A stretch of 64,000 bases of DNA from GCA-958296115 sp965222445 (GCA_965222445.1 CBDCTY010000001.1:496001-560000), one strand, 5' to 3'. Shown: positions 17,486 through 27,343, counted from the stretch's first letter. Notes: generated by a model not told the origin, from the letters alone. A program made the numbers and translations.

Positions 17486-18428
17486 TTAGTGGCCGCAGCA
17501 TCGTCGCTCTGGTGGTGCGCCCTGGTCCTGGACGTGGCCGACGCCGTGTCCGGCTTCGTCGCCGTCTCCCTCGACGTGACCCCCGGAGACATGCTGCGCT
17601 CCACCCTCCGCACCCTCTTGACCGCCGTGAACGCCGGGAGCGTGGGCATGGCGCTGCTGCTGGCGGTCCTCTACCTCGTCTACGGCTTCTTCGTCCTCTA
17701 CGTGATCGTGCAGATGGTGCTGCGCCTGGCCCTCATCGACATCCTCCTGGCACTGGCCCCCATCGCGTTGGGGCTGTGGATTCTGCCCCACACGGCGGGC
17801 TGGGGACGGCACTGGCTGCGCCTCTTCATGACGACGGTGTTCCAGCAGGCCGTCCAGCTCATCGCGCTGGCCCTGGGGTTCGGGTTCCTCAACGAGGTGG
17901 CGGCCATCGCCGCCTTCGAGCCGGTGCAGGACCTGATCTGGAAGCTGCTGTTGTCCATTGCCTTCGTCTACATGGCGACCAAGGTGCCGTCGATGCTGGG
18001 CAACCACGGGACCTTCGACTCCTGGCTCTCCACCCTCTACTTCGGCATGAACCTGCCCTCGTCGCTGATGCGCTCGGCCCGGACCATCGGGCTGATGGCG
18101 GGCGGGGCTGCCGGAGGGCCGGGTGGGATGGCGGTGGGGGCGATGGCCGCCGGAGCGGGCCTGTCGTCCGCCGCATCGGGCATCCGCTCGATGGCGGACA
18201 TGGCGACCCCATCAGGCGGAGACGGCGGCGACGCCCCCAGGAGCAGCGGCGAGTAGCCCGACCAGGACAACGACAACCCAACAGGCGCGGACGGAGTTCG
18301 CGTCCATCAACCAAGCAATGGAGGTGGAGCGATGTGCCGGTAGGCGGGCGAGATACGAGAGCGGAACGACAGGCGAACAACCGGACCGGGTGAGGAAACA
18401 CCCGGCGAAACGAGAGAGGAGAAAACGA

Positions 18429-18710
18429 ATGGAAGACCTGACACAGACCATATCGAACCTGGTGGGCATCCTGCTGGGCATCGTGGGGGCCGTGGGCGTG
18501 GGCTTCTTCATCTACGGCGCGTACATGTACCTCACCGCCAGCGGAGCGCCCAACCAGATGGAGCGCGGCAAGAGCGCCATGATGACCGCCCTGGCGGGCA
18601 TCGTCCTGGCCCTGGTCGCCTACGGCGTCGTGGAGCTGGTGATGAACGCGGTCGTGGACCCGGGAATCGACATCGACGACGTCCTGCCCGAACCAACGCC
18701 TAGCAGCTAG
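18429..18710 (+). CDS. VirB2-like conjugative pilin subunit
   Basis: The 93-residue product has two hydrophobic segments (LVGILLGIVGAVGVGFFIYGAYMYL and AMMTALAGIVLALVAYGVVELVM) joined by a short basic loop (PNQMERGKS). This is the TrbC/VirB2 pilin layout found in Gram-positive conjugation systems. ATG 18429 follows GAGAGGAG at good spacing. It lies between the VirB6-like and PrgI-like genes. A second pilin-like gene follows at 20455. Confidence 0.72.
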   Translation: MEDLTQTISNLVGILLGIVGAVGVGFFIYGAYMYLTASGAPNQMERGKSAMMTALAGIVLALVAYGVVELVMNAVVDPGIDIDDVLPEPTPSS

Positions 18711-18736
18711 GCGGACGTGAGGAAGGAGAGGAAGAC

Positions 18737-20458
18737 ATGAGAGAACACGAGGTGCCGACTCACGTGCAGGCCGAGGACCGGGTGCTGCTGGGGTTCACGT
18801 TTCCGCAGGTCGTGGCGGTGACGGCGGTATGCGCCATCTCCTACGGCGCATACCGCTACGCCCCCGTCGGCCAGTCCGAGGTGCGCATGGCCCTGGCCGT
18901 CGTCCTCGGACTGGCGGGGATCGTCATGATCGTTGGGAAGATAGGCGGTCGGCGGCTGCCCCTGGTGGCCGCCGACCTGCTGAAGTACCGGCTGGGAGCG
19001 CGGCTCTACGTTGGGTCCGCGTCCCAGCTGGTGAGAAGCGAGCCGCCCGCGCCGGTTCAGCCGGCGCGGAGCGGCCCCGGCCCGCTGAGCCTGATGGCGA
19101 AACGCGTCGGGCGCGGGCTGGGAAGGCTGCGCAAGAACAGGAAGCGGCGCAACGACAAGGAGCGCCGCAACGGGCGGAAGCGCTGGTTCGGCAAGCGCAG
19201 GGGGAAGGACGGAGGGAGCGGTCAGCGTCACGACCATAGGGCCGAGACGCTGGAGACGAGGCGGAGGAAGCCCCGCATGGGCTGGCTCCCGGTCGTGGCC
19301 CTGGCCGTCTTGGCGGCGGCGGTCATGGTCCCCCAAGCGGCCCTGGCCGACGGCCACGAGGACGGGGGCTGGAGCTCCGACGAGATTGAGTTCCAGCCCC
19401 CGGAGCCGGTCCCCGGACGGCGGATATTCGTCGAGGGGCTGACCGTCTCCGGCGACCGCGCCGCCGTCACCCTTCGGGCCGCAACCGGCCTGGACCTGCG
19501 GGTGCGGGCCTACGGCGGCAGGGAGGGCCGCTCGCTGCGCTTCTGGGGCGCGGCCAGCCTGGACGAGGGGGAGCGCATCGACTACTCGCTGCCCCTCTCC
19601 GGCGAGTCTCCGTCCTTCACCTTCTCCTGGGAGGACGCGCTCGGACAGGCGGGAGCCGTCACGGTGAAGAGTAACCGGATCCCGTACCCGCTCCCCGCCG
19701 TCGAGGGGGAGCTTTGCGACCTGCGCATGACCTCCCTGGGCTGGACGCCCGGAGCGGTCAGCGGCGTGGTCGAGTCCGAGTGCGAGGCCCGCGTCGACCA
19801 CGTGGTCAGCCTTCATACGGTGGCCGGACACGCCAGCGTCACCGAGCGGGCGGTGATGGACGCCGAGGTGACGGCCATCACGGGGACGGTCTCGGCAGCG
19901 ACCGGCGCGTCCCGTCAGAGCGTCCCGTTCGTTCCCAACGGCGAGACCCGCTTCCGGCTCGGCGTGCCGACCGGCGAGGCGATTCACGCCGTGAGCGTAG
20001 ACGTGAGCCTTGAGGCGTCCCTTCGGATCGCCATGCCCCCGCTGACGCAGCTCACCCACCACCCGGCCCGGGTCGAACACATCACCAAGACCGTGCACCT
20101 CCACCGCCCGGGGGACAGCGACTCCGACAGTGAGACGGCGACGGCCACCTGCGAGGACGGCGCCACGGCGTCCGCCACCGCGACGGCGTACGCCTACGTC
20201 CCCAGCGCCACCATCGCCAAGCGGGTGACGGTGGACGTCCAGCACCCGGAGCACGTGCGGGCCGAGGTGGTGGAGCGGTCGCCCATCGCCGGGAGCCGCG
20301 AGGAGACCTTGCAAATGGCGTCGAGCGTAGGGGCCGACGCGCCCTTCGCCGTCCTGGTTCTGCCAGAGCCGGAGCCTGAGGACCCGCCCGCCGAGCAGGA
20401 GCCCGCCGACGGGCTGCGCAGCTGGTTCGACTTGCTGGGATGGGAGTGGCCCTGGTGA
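18737..20458 (+). CDS. PrgI/VirB3-like protein with a large extracytoplasmic domain
   Basis: Residues 1-95 match the PrgI family of conjugation proteins: VPTHVQAEDRVLLGFTFPQ, then two hydrophobic segments (VVAVTAVCAISYGAY and LAVVLGLAGIVMIVG) and RRLPLVAADLLKYRLGARLY. A strongly basic stretch (about 130-180) leads to a third hydrophobic segment (WLPVVALAVLAAAVMVPQAALA), which reads like an internal signal. About 370 residues of beta-rich sequence follow, ending in a Pro/Glu-rich tail. PrgI proteins are usually near 100 residues, so this looks like a fusion of PrgI with an exported domain. It is followed by the second pilin gene with a 4-nt overlap. Confidence 0.72.
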   Translation: MREHEVPTHVQAEDRVLLGFTFPQVVAVTAVCAISYGAYRYAPVGQSEVRMALAVVLGLAGIVMIVGKIGGRRLPLVAADLLKYRLGARLYVGSASQLVRSEPPAPVQPARSGPGPLSLMAKRVGRGLGRLRKNRKRRNDKERRNGRKRWFGKRRGKDGGSGQRHDHRAETLETRRRKPRMGWLPVVALAVLAAAVMVPQAALADGHEDGGWSSDEIEFQPPEPVPGRRIFVEGLTVSGDRAAVTLRAATGLDLRVRAYGGREGRSLRFWGAASLDEGERIDYSLPLSGESPSFTFSWEDALGQAGAVTVKSNRIPYPLPAVEGELCDLRMTSLGWTPGAVSGVVESECEARVDHVVSLHTVAGHASVTERAVMDAEVTAITGTVSAATGASRQSVPFVPNGETRFRLGVPTGEAIHAVSVDVSLEASLRIAMPPLTQLTHHPARVEHITKTVHLHRPGDSDSDSETATATCEDGATASATATAYAYVPSATIAKRVTVDVQHPEHVRAEVVERSPIAGSREETLQMASSVGADAPFAVLVLPEPEPEDPPAEQEPADGLRSWFDLLGWEWPW

Positions 20459-20775
20459 GGCGGGCATTGGCAGTGACGCTACTGGCCGGGGTCGCGCTGG
20501 CGACGACCGGCGCAGCTCCGGTCGAGGAGCAGAAAATGCTTGACGCCTTCGACGCCGTGCTCACCGCTATGGCCTACGCCGCCTCCGGCCTCTGCGTCTT
20601 CGCCATCGTCTGGGCGGGGTTCGTCCTGATGGCCGAAGGAGGCGAGGAGCGCGGCGGGGGCAGGGCAAAGGCCGCCGTCGTCATGGCGGTGGTCGGCCTC
20701 GTCCTGGTGCTCTCGGCCAAGGGCGTCGCCGCCCTCCTCAGCCACGGCGTCATCCCATCCTTCCCAACCCCCTAG
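20455..20775 (+). CDS. Second VirB2-like pilin or small membrane protein
   Basis: The start GTG 20455 overlaps the preceding TGA (GTGA), with GGGAG upstream; ATG 20440 is the alternative. The product of about 106 residues has a signal-like N-terminus (LAVTLLAGVALATTGA) and two further hydrophobic segments (AASGLCVFAIVWAGFVLMA and AAVVMAVVGLVLVLSAKGVAALL) around a charged loop GGEERGGGRAK. This is the same plan as the 18429 pilin. Two pilin-like genes in one operon may make major and minor subunits; that is inference. Confidence 0.65.
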   Translation: MRRALAVTLLAGVALATTGAAPVEEQKMLDAFDAVLTAMAYAASGLCVFAIVWAGFVLMAEGGEERGGGRAKAAVVMAVVGLVLVLSAKGVAALLSHGVIPSFPTP

Positions 20776-20794
20776 AGAAAAGGAATCTACCGAA

Positions 20795-23074
20795 TTGAAG
20801 AAGCTGATTGAACGAATCACGAGACGCGGAGCGCAGAAGACGCCGGAGAGCGCCGCCGTTCCGCAGGAGATGCCGGAAGGCGAGAGCGAGACCTCCGGCC
20901 AACCCGGCGTGCACGAAGGCGGGACGCCCAAGCCGCCGCCCCCATTGTCCTACTGCTTCATGCAGTCGCACCTGGACGACGACGGCCCGGTGCGACTGGA
21001 CGGGGTGAAGCTGGGCGTCTGCGAGGTGATGGGGCTGGAGATCGACGAGCCCAAGCTGGGGGCCTTCGCCGGGGCGCTCAACGCCCTCGACTTCCCGGCG
21101 CAGCTGCTCATCAGACAGCACCCGCCGCGCCTGGGAGGGATGCGGGAGAAGCTGCAACAGGCCGAGCCGGAGAGCCTGCCCCCGCAGACGAAGGCGGCCT
21201 CCGAGTCGCTCCGACGCCTGCTGACCGACCTTGAGGCCCGCGACGGCATCCTCGACCGGCGCTTCTACGCCGTGTGCGAGTTCGAGCGGGCCGACGACCT
21301 GCGTGGGCTTCTCGCAAGAGCGGGCCTGTCCGTCCACACGCTGAAGGGTAGGCAGCTGCGGATGTTCCTCGTGTCCGCCGCCCTCGGAGGCTCCCCTTCC
21401 GAGTTCGACGAGGACGAGCCAGTGGAGGTCGAGGTCAACCGGCGCGACATGCGCATAGGCGAGACCCTCGTTCGTTCGCTCCACCTGGGCAAGTGGCCCC
21501 GGTCGCTGGCCCCCGGCTTCCTTCAGAGCCTCATGGCGGCGGGCGCGCCGATGGACCTGTCCGTCCACCTGGGGCCGATACCCACCGAGCAGGCGGCAAG
21601 GACGCTGGAGTGGCAGAAGGTGCGCTTCGAGTCGGCCCAGTCCCTCTCCTTCAAGCGCGGACGCACCATGTCCCCGGAGGCGGAGATCGCCCTGGAGGAC
21701 GTGACCCGCCTCAGAGACGAGGTGCAGCGCGGGCGCGAGCGGCTGTTTCACGCCTCCCTCTCCGTCACCCTTCACGCGAAGGACGAGGCGTCGCTGAAGG
21801 AGATGACCCAGCGGGCCAAGGCCCACTTCGCCGCCACCCTGGGCAAGCTCGACGACCTGGCCTTCCGCCAGCGCGAGGGGCTGCTGTCCACGCTGCCCCT
21901 GGCCCTGAACGCCGTCGCCGAGTGGCGGAGCCTGGACACGTCCAGCATCGCCCGCCTCTTCCCCTTCTCGCCGCCCGACCTGGACACCCGGAGCGGGACC
22001 CTCTACGGCATCGACATGCGGGCCTGCGCCCCGGTGGTCTACGACCCCTGGGACGGGACGCACCTGAACGCGAATACGGCGGTACTGGCAAGGTCTGGAA
22101 GCGGCAAATCGTTCGCCACCAAGCTGGGGATGCTCCGGGGCCTGTGCCGGGGCGTCACCGCCTACGTCATCGACCCGGAGGGCGAGTACGCGGACATGGC
22201 CCGCGCCGCCGGAGGGCGCGTCCTCTCCCCCGGCGTCCCCGACCAGGGGATGAACCCCTTCGTCATCGAGCGGGGCGACTCCGAGGAGCTTCTCCAGCGC
22301 ATCGGCAGCCTGAGACGGCTCATCGAGGTCATGGTCGGCGAGAGCCTCGGCGCGGAGCGAAGGGCCTCCCTGGACCACGCCCTGGCGGGCTACTACGCCC
22401 AGCCCCGCGAGCGCACCGGCTTCCGGGACTTCTACGAGTACCTGCAAGGAGACGAGGCGGGAGGGGAAGACATGGCGAGACTGCTGCGGCCCTTCGCAAC
22501 GGGCAGCCTGCGCAACCTGCTCTCCGACGAGGGCGACGACCTGCTCTCCAACGAGGCCCTGATCACCGTCTTCGACCTGCGCCTGCTGGAGCCGGAGCTT
22601 CGGCCCGCCGCCGCGATGGTCTGCACCGAGACGGTGTGGGCCGCCGCGGCCCAGGACCCCAAGCCGAGGCTGCTGGTGGTGGACGAGGTGTGGAGCATCA
22701 TGCAGCACCCCGAGGGCGCGGCCTTCATGGTGAGCATGGCGAAGCGGGCCAGGAAGCACCGGCTGGGGTTGCAGTTCATCACCCAGGACGTCCAGGACCT
22801 CCTCAGCGAGGACACCTCCCGCGCCATCACCGGCCACTCCGGGCGCGCCCTGCTTCAGAACGCCGCCTTCAAATTGCTGCTTCAGCAGGACGCAGCCGCC
22901 ATAAGCACGGTGGGCGACGCCTTCGACCTTCCCCAAGACCTCCAGCGATGGCTGCTGTCGTGCCCCAGGGGAGACGGGCTGCTGCTGGCGAAGGGCAACC
23001 GCTTCCCCGTCCGCATCGAGGCCACCCCGGAGGAGACGGCAGTGATCGAGTGGCGGCCGGGGAGCCGCAGGTAG
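20795..23074 (+). CDS. virB4: VirB4-family conjugation ATPase
   Basis: This 759-residue ATPase should energise pilus assembly and DNA transfer at the cytoplasmic face. The N-terminal 330 residues form the VirB4 domain. The ATPase domain carries Walker A LARSGSGKSFATKLG at about residues 430-445, DPEGEYADMARAAGG after it, Walker B RLLVVDEVWSIM near 628 and a QFITQDVQDLL sensor segment. The start is TTG 20795, with AAAGGA about 10 nt upstream. The order after PrgI and before the coupling ATPase is the usual one in Gram-positive conjugation modules. Confidence 0.9.
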   Translation: MKKLIERITRRGAQKTPESAAVPQEMPEGESETSGQPGVHEGGTPKPPPPLSYCFMQSHLDDDGPVRLDGVKLGVCEVMGLEIDEPKLGAFAGALNALDFPAQLLIRQHPPRLGGMREKLQQAEPESLPPQTKAASESLRRLLTDLEARDGILDRRFYAVCEFERADDLRGLLARAGLSVHTLKGRQLRMFLVSAALGGSPSEFDEDEPVEVEVNRRDMRIGETLVRSLHLGKWPRSLAPGFLQSLMAAGAPMDLSVHLGPIPTEQAARTLEWQKVRFESAQSLSFKRGRTMSPEAEIALEDVTRLRDEVQRGRERLFHASLSVTLHAKDEASLKEMTQRAKAHFAATLGKLDDLAFRQREGLLSTLPLALNAVAEWRSLDTSSIARLFPFSPPDLDTRSGTLYGIDMRACAPVVYDPWDGTHLNANTAVLARSGSGKSFATKLGMLRGLCRGVTAYVIDPEGEYADMARAAGGRVLSPGVPDQGMNPFVIERGDSEELLQRIGSLRRLIEVMVGESLGAERRASLDHALAGYYAQPRERTGFRDFYEYLQGDEAGGEDMARLLRPFATGSLRNLLSDEGDDLLSNEALITVFDLRLLEPELRPAAAMVCTETVWAAAAQDPKPRLLVVDEVWSIMQHPEGAAFMVSMAKRARKHRLGLQFITQDVQDLLSEDTSRAITGHSGRALLQNAAFKLLLQQDAAAISTVGDAFDLPQDLQRWLLSCPRGDGLLLAKGNRFPVRIEATPEETAVIEWRPGSRR

Positions 23075-23126
23075 AGAACGCAACGACGGACACGCAGAGA
23101 GAGCGCCAATAGAGAGGAGTAGAGCA

Positions 23127-25694
23127 TTGAAGCTGAACCCGAAGAACCTGCTGTTTGGAACCGACGAAGACAAGAGAGGCCCCGTGCTGCTGGCGGTGAC
23201 GCCGCCAAGGACCGGCGAGCGCACCCTGCTGGGCGTGGAGAACCTGCTCCAGTCCATAGCGGTGCCGGAGCCCTTCTCCCTGGAGCTTGCCGGAGACGTG
23301 GACGGCGTGACGCTCATGGCCCGCTGCCTCGACGGAGCGGTCGTGCGGAGCCAGCTCTCGGCCCACTACCCCCAGGCCCGCATCCGGAAGGTGGACGAAG
23401 AGGACGACCCGCTGCGCGTCGACGAGGGGGAGGAGGCGTGGTCGATGACCCTGCGGGCCGACGGCCCCGAGTTCGTCCCCCTGAGAACCTTCCGGGACGA
23501 CGACCTGCTCGACCCCGGCTCGGACCCCCTCATCGCCCTGATGGGCGCGCTCTCGGAGCTACACGAGGGGGAGCGCGTGGTGGCCCGGCTGCTGCTGCGC
23601 TCCCTCGGCCCCGACTGGTCGCAGGCCCACATGGAGAAGGCCCACAAGCGGCCGGGCATGGAGCCGAGGGAACCCGCCTACACCTTCCAGACCAAGCCCC
23701 TCCAGATGGACGGCGTGACGATGGCCGTCCTGGGCCTGGGGGCGCTGGCAGCCCTCAAGGGCTACCTGTGGGTGCAGGGCGGGGAGATATGGAAGGCGGC
23801 GCTCCTGGGAACCGGCGCGGCCCTTGGGCTGGCCGTCGGCGGCTTCGCCTGGCGCCGATGGAAGAAGGCCCGCAACCGCATCGAGGACCCGATCCTCATC
23901 AAGGAGAAGGTCTCCCGCATCGCCTTCGACGCCGAGCTTCAGGTCGTCGCCGTCCTGCCGCCGGACACGGGGCCGCAACGCGCCACGGAGCTTCTGGGGC
24001 CGGTGGCCGCCGCCTACCGCCACTTCGACAACCCCGCGGGGGCGCGATTCAAGGTCGGCAAGGTGCGGCCCGTCATGCCCGACCCGTCGATGTTGCACCC
24101 GTCAGGCCCCGGTCTCTTCGGCAAGCGGAGCGTCCTGGGAGTCCGCGAGGTCGCAGCCCTGTGGCACCCGCCCGGCGCAGGCGACGAGACGCCCCTGGTG
24201 GAGCGCTCCGGCGCACGGGCGCTCCTGCCCTCCGCCAAGGGCGTCAGGGGCGGGGCGCTGGTGGGAGACACCACGGCGGGCAAGCCCAAGCCCATCCGCT
24301 TCCCCGAAGACCTGCTGCGCCGCCACCACCTCTACGTCGCGAGGACGCGCATGGGCAAGTCCACCCTCATGCACCACGTCGCCGCCCACAAGATGCGCGA
24401 GAAGGCCGAGGGCAGGGACGGCGACGCCATCGTCGTCATAGACCCCCACGCCGACCTGGTGGCCGGTCTGATGGAGCACGTCCCCGAGTCCCTCATAGAC
24501 CGGGTGCGCCTCATCGACCTCGCCGACCGGCGGGGCGCTCCCGGCATCAACCTGCTGGACACCCGCATCTTCGCCGACCGCGACCGCACCGCCGACTCGG
24601 TGGTGCGCGTGGCGAAGGGGTTGTGGGAGCAGTGGGGGCCGAGGATGCAGTCCATCCTCGAACAGACCGTCAAGACCCTCCACGAGGCCAACGAGCACCC
24701 GGAGACCGACGAGAGCAGCCAGTACACCATCCTTCACGGGCTGAAGCTCCTCTCCGACGAGACGTTCCGCAAGGGCGTGCTCAAGAGAGTCTCCGACCCC
24801 TATCTGCTGGAGTGGTGGGCCAGGGACTTCGGGAGCTGGCACCCCCAGTACAAGGCCGAGGCCCTGGCCCCCGTGCAGACCCGTCTCTCCTACTACGCAT
24901 CCTCCAAGCGGGCGCGGGCCATCCTGGGCCAGTCCCGCTCCACCATCGACCTGCGGGAGACCATCCTCGACGGGGGCATCCTGCTGGTCTCCACCGCCCA
25001 GGGGAGCGTGGGCAGGGACGTGGCCGCCCTGGTGGGCGCGTCCCTGCTCAACCTGGTCGATTCGGTCATACGGGAGCAGGGCGACCTGCCCCTGGAGAAG
25101 CGGCGCGGGGCGCTGGTGGTGGTGGACGAGATGCAGTCCATGCCCGGCGTGGACTACGAAAGCATGCTCTCGGAGCTCGGCAAGTTCGGCGCGTCCTTCA
25201 TCCTGGCCACCCAGAGCCTCGCCAAGCTGGATGACCTCTCCCGGACCATGCGGGACACCCTCCTCGCCAACGTCGGCTGTCTGGCCGTCTTCCAGGTGGC
25301 CGGGTCCGACGCCAGGACGCTGGTCTGGGAGCTGGGGAAGGAGCGGGTGACCGAGGACGACATCACGTCGCTCCCCGTGCACCACTGCTACGTCCGCGCC
25401 ACCGTCGGCAAAGAGCGGATGCCCGCCTTCTCGATGATGGTGCGCAAGCCGGAGGAGGGAGACCCCGGCGTCGCCGCCCGCATCCGCGCCGCGGCCTCCG
25501 GATACACCCTGACGGCCCACGACATATCGGACGGCGACGCCAGCGCGCAGAAGAAGGTGGGCGACTACCGCAAGGCCGTCGAAGACCTGGAGAAGGGCGG
25601 CGAAGGGGCGGAGGAGCAGGCCCCGCCGCAGGACCCGGAGCGAAGGAAGCAGGTCAGCAGGCGGAACGCGTCGAAAGAGGAGGCGAAGGAATGA
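23127..25694 (+). CDS. VirD4-like coupling ATPase of the conjugation system
   Basis: The 855-residue product starts at TTG 23127 (GAGAGGAG upstream). It has an N-terminal soluble region, two adjacent transmembrane segments at about residues 193-240 (MAVLGLGALAALKGYLWV and ALLGTGAALGLAVGGFAW) and a C-terminal AAA+ domain. Walker A is ARTRMGKSTLMH, followed by VVIDPHADLV, Walker B GALVVVDEMQSM and FGASFILATQSLAKLDD. This is the plan of TraD/VirD4 proteins that bring DNA to the channel. It overlaps the next gene by 4 nt (ATGA), which couples it to the relaxation protein. Confidence 0.85.
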   Translation: MKLNPKNLLFGTDEDKRGPVLLAVTPPRTGERTLLGVENLLQSIAVPEPFSLELAGDVDGVTLMARCLDGAVVRSQLSAHYPQARIRKVDEEDDPLRVDEGEEAWSMTLRADGPEFVPLRTFRDDDLLDPGSDPLIALMGALSELHEGERVVARLLLRSLGPDWSQAHMEKAHKRPGMEPREPAYTFQTKPLQMDGVTMAVLGLGALAALKGYLWVQGGEIWKAALLGTGAALGLAVGGFAWRRWKKARNRIEDPILIKEKVSRIAFDAELQVVAVLPPDTGPQRATELLGPVAAAYRHFDNPAGARFKVGKVRPVMPDPSMLHPSGPGLFGKRSVLGVREVAALWHPPGAGDETPLVERSGARALLPSAKGVRGGALVGDTTAGKPKPIRFPEDLLRRHHLYVARTRMGKSTLMHHVAAHKMREKAEGRDGDAIVVIDPHADLVAGLMEHVPESLIDRVRLIDLADRRGAPGINLLDTRIFADRDRTADSVVRVAKGLWEQWGPRMQSILEQTVKTLHEANEHPETDESSQYTILHGLKLLSDETFRKGVLKRVSDPYLLEWWARDFGSWHPQYKAEALAPVQTRLSYYASSKRARAILGQSRSTIDLRETILDGGILLVSTAQGSVGRDVAALVGASLLNLVDSVIREQGDLPLEKRRGALVVVDEMQSMPGVDYESMLSELGKFGASFILATQSLAKLDDLSRTMRDTLLANVGCLAVFQVAGSDARTLVWELGKERVTEDDITSLPVHHCYVRATVGKERMPAFSMMVRKPEEGDPGVAARIRAAASGYTLTAHDISDGDASAQKKVGDYRKAVEDLEKGGEGAEEQAPPQDPERRKQVSRRNASKEEAKE

Positions 25695-27343
25695 AGCCCG
25701 GCGGATGTGAAGAAGAGATGCTCCGCGCCCTGGCCGAGATGCCCTTCCTCGACCGCCTGGAGATGGTCGCCGTCTCCGGCTGGTCGCGGGGCGCGGTCTA
25801 CGAGGCCGTCGAGAGGCTGGAGAGCGGCGGCTACGCCGCATCGGTCCCCCACGCCACCGACCTCGTGCCCCCGACGCGAAGGTTCCACCTCACCGCCGAC
25901 GGGCTTGAACGCCTGGCCGGGGAGGAGAACGCGACCCCCGACGAACTCGTCCTCAGCCATCCCGTCTCCGCCGCGTGGCGGCGCATCCTGATGGAGCGGC
26001 TGGACGCCCTGGCCGTCATCTACCGGCTGGCCGCCGCCGTCTCCGGCGTCGCCTATCCCCTACGCTTCCGGTGGTACCGGGCCAGCTCCCTGGACGCCTC
26101 CCTCGCCCTTCCCGACGGGCGCACCGTCGGCGTCGTGCGCCGGGGTCTCACCTCCGACCGCACGGCCTTCTCCAACCGGATGCAGCGGCTGCGCGACGGC
26201 CCGCTCCCAGGAGCCGTCCTCGTGCTCATGCCCGACGAGGTGGGGCTGAGACACGCCCGCAGGATGCTCACCGGCGCCCCCGTTCCCTGCTTCCTGGCCC
26301 TGGAGCGGGAGGCGGTCGCGGCAGGTCCCGGCGATCCGGTGTGGAGCCCGCCCGCCGTCCACGCCGCCATCGACCTGCGCTCGGTCATCGACCGGGCGGA
26401 GCCGGGAGGCACGCTTCCGGCGGAACCCGAGCCGTCCCAGGCGTCGGCGCCCGCCGACCTCGCCGTCGAGGGTCCGGGCTGGAACGTCCCCGACCATATG
26501 CTGCCCTGCTTTCTGAAGCCCGCCGAGAAGCGAGCACTGGACCTGCTCTCAGACTGGCCCTGGATCGTCCTCAAGGACCTGGCCGGGCTGCTGGGAGTCT
26601 CGGCTCCGAGGGCGTCCCAGCTGGTCAACCCCCTGGAGGGCTTCGGCCTCGCGACCCGCGCTCCCGGCGCGGGCGGACGCCTGACCCTCACCGACCGGGG
26701 GCTGGCGGTGCTGGCCCGCAGGGACCGCACCTCGGTGGGCGTCGCGAAGAAGCGGTGGAGCGTCGCGCCCCTGGTCCCGAAGGACCCCTTCGACTGGCGC
26801 AACGTGTCGGGCGGGAGAAGCAGGCAACTGCTCAGGAACGTGGAGCACACCGCCGCCGTCCACGCCTTCGCGGCGGCCCTGGCGAGGCAGGCGGGCTTCC
26901 TGGGCTGGGAGATAGCCCAGCTCGACCCGCCCCGGAGAGCCTCCCGGTACTTCCGGCACGAGGGCGGGATGCGCTCCATCCACCCCGACGCCTTCGGCCT
27001 CCTGCGCAAGGGCGGGACGGCCTGGCCCTTCTTCCTGGAGTGGGAGCGAAGGGCCGTGCGGCCCTCAACCATGTCGGAGCGGCTGGCCCCCTACCTGCGC
27101 TACTACTCGTCGCACCGGCCCACCGACGACCACGGAACAAGGCCCGACGTCCTGGTCGTCTTCGACGACGACATCGCCCACACCCACTTCCTGCGCGTGG
27201 CGCGGGAGGAGATGGGGGCGAGGGGGGTGACGGTCCCGCTGTGGGTCTCCCACAGGGAGGCCATTGACGAGCTGGGGCCGCTGGGACGCGCCTGGCGCAC
27301 CCCCGGCGACTGGGAGTCGCCTCAGGCCCTGCCGCCCCAGTGA
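25691..27343 (+). CDS. Replication-relaxation family protein
   Basis: The 550-residue product has a winged-helix N-terminus (residues 10-75, VSGWSRGAVYEAVERLESGGY), a central region, a second winged helix at about 285-345 (WIVLKDLAGLLGVSAPRASQLVNPL) and a C-terminal domain with HAFAAALARQAGF, IHPDAFGLL and FLEWERRAVRPSTMSERLAPYLRYY. This matches the replication-relaxation family, which in Gram-positive plasmids is needed for replication and DNA relaxation. No HUH or MOB relaxase appears in the element, so this protein is the best candidate for DNA processing at the origin of transfer. The nuclease role is inference. Confidence 0.72.
   Translation: MKPGGCEEEMLRALAEMPFLDRLEMVAVSGWSRGAVYEAVERLESGGYAASVPHATDLVPPTRRFHLTADGLERLAGEENATPDELVLSHPVSAAWRRILMERLDALAVIYRLAAAVSGVAYPLRFRWYRASSLDASLALPDGRTVGVVRRGLTSDRTAFSNRMQRLRDGPLPGAVLVLMPDEVGLRHARRMLTGAPVPCFLALEREAVAAGPGDPVWSPPAVHAAIDLRSVIDRAEPGGTLPAEPEPSQASAPADLAVEGPGWNVPDHMLPCFLKPAEKRALDLLSDWPWIVLKDLAGLLGVSAPRASQLVNPLEGFGLATRAPGAGGRLTLTDRGLAVLARRDRTSVGVAKKRWSVAPLVPKDPFDWRNVSGGRSRQLLRNVEHTAAVHAFAAALARQAGFLGWEIAQLDPPRRASRYFRHEGGMRSIHPDAFGLLRKGGTAWPFFLEWERRAVRPSTMSERLAPYLRYYSSHRPTDDHGTRPDVLVVFDDDIAHTHFLRVAREEMGARGVTVPLWVSHREAIDELGPLGRAWRTPGDWESPQALPPQ

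Larger units (their letters stand above)
16356..18256 (+). pseudogene. VirB6/TrbL-like polytopic membrane protein, split by an IS5-family element
   Basis: Residues 1-69 are encoded at 16356-16562 and the rest at 17489-18256; removing the IS and one copy of its TTA duplication restores a continuous frame of 324 codons (VLGLVAAASSLWW at the join). The product has about six transmembrane segments (WAITSGALVVILGWMGLSFIV, GMALLLAVLYLVYGFFVLYVIVQMV, DILLALAPIALGLWIL and others) and a Gly/Ala/Ser-rich tail. That layout fits the VirB6/TrbL inner channel of type IV secretion systems. The interruption should abolish the channel, although the 3' part could restart at GTG 17489. Confidence 0.75.

Noticed and set aside
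18123..18428. Long upstream extension of the first pilin gene
   Set aside because: The extension overlaps the VirB6-like gene in another frame; ATG 18429 has a good ribosome-binding site and starts exactly at the pilin homology.
19984..25841. Very long minus-strand frames opposite the VirB4 and VirD4-like genes
   Set aside because: High GC content keeps antisense frames open; their products are low-complexity Arg/Gly/Leu-rich shadows of the real genes.
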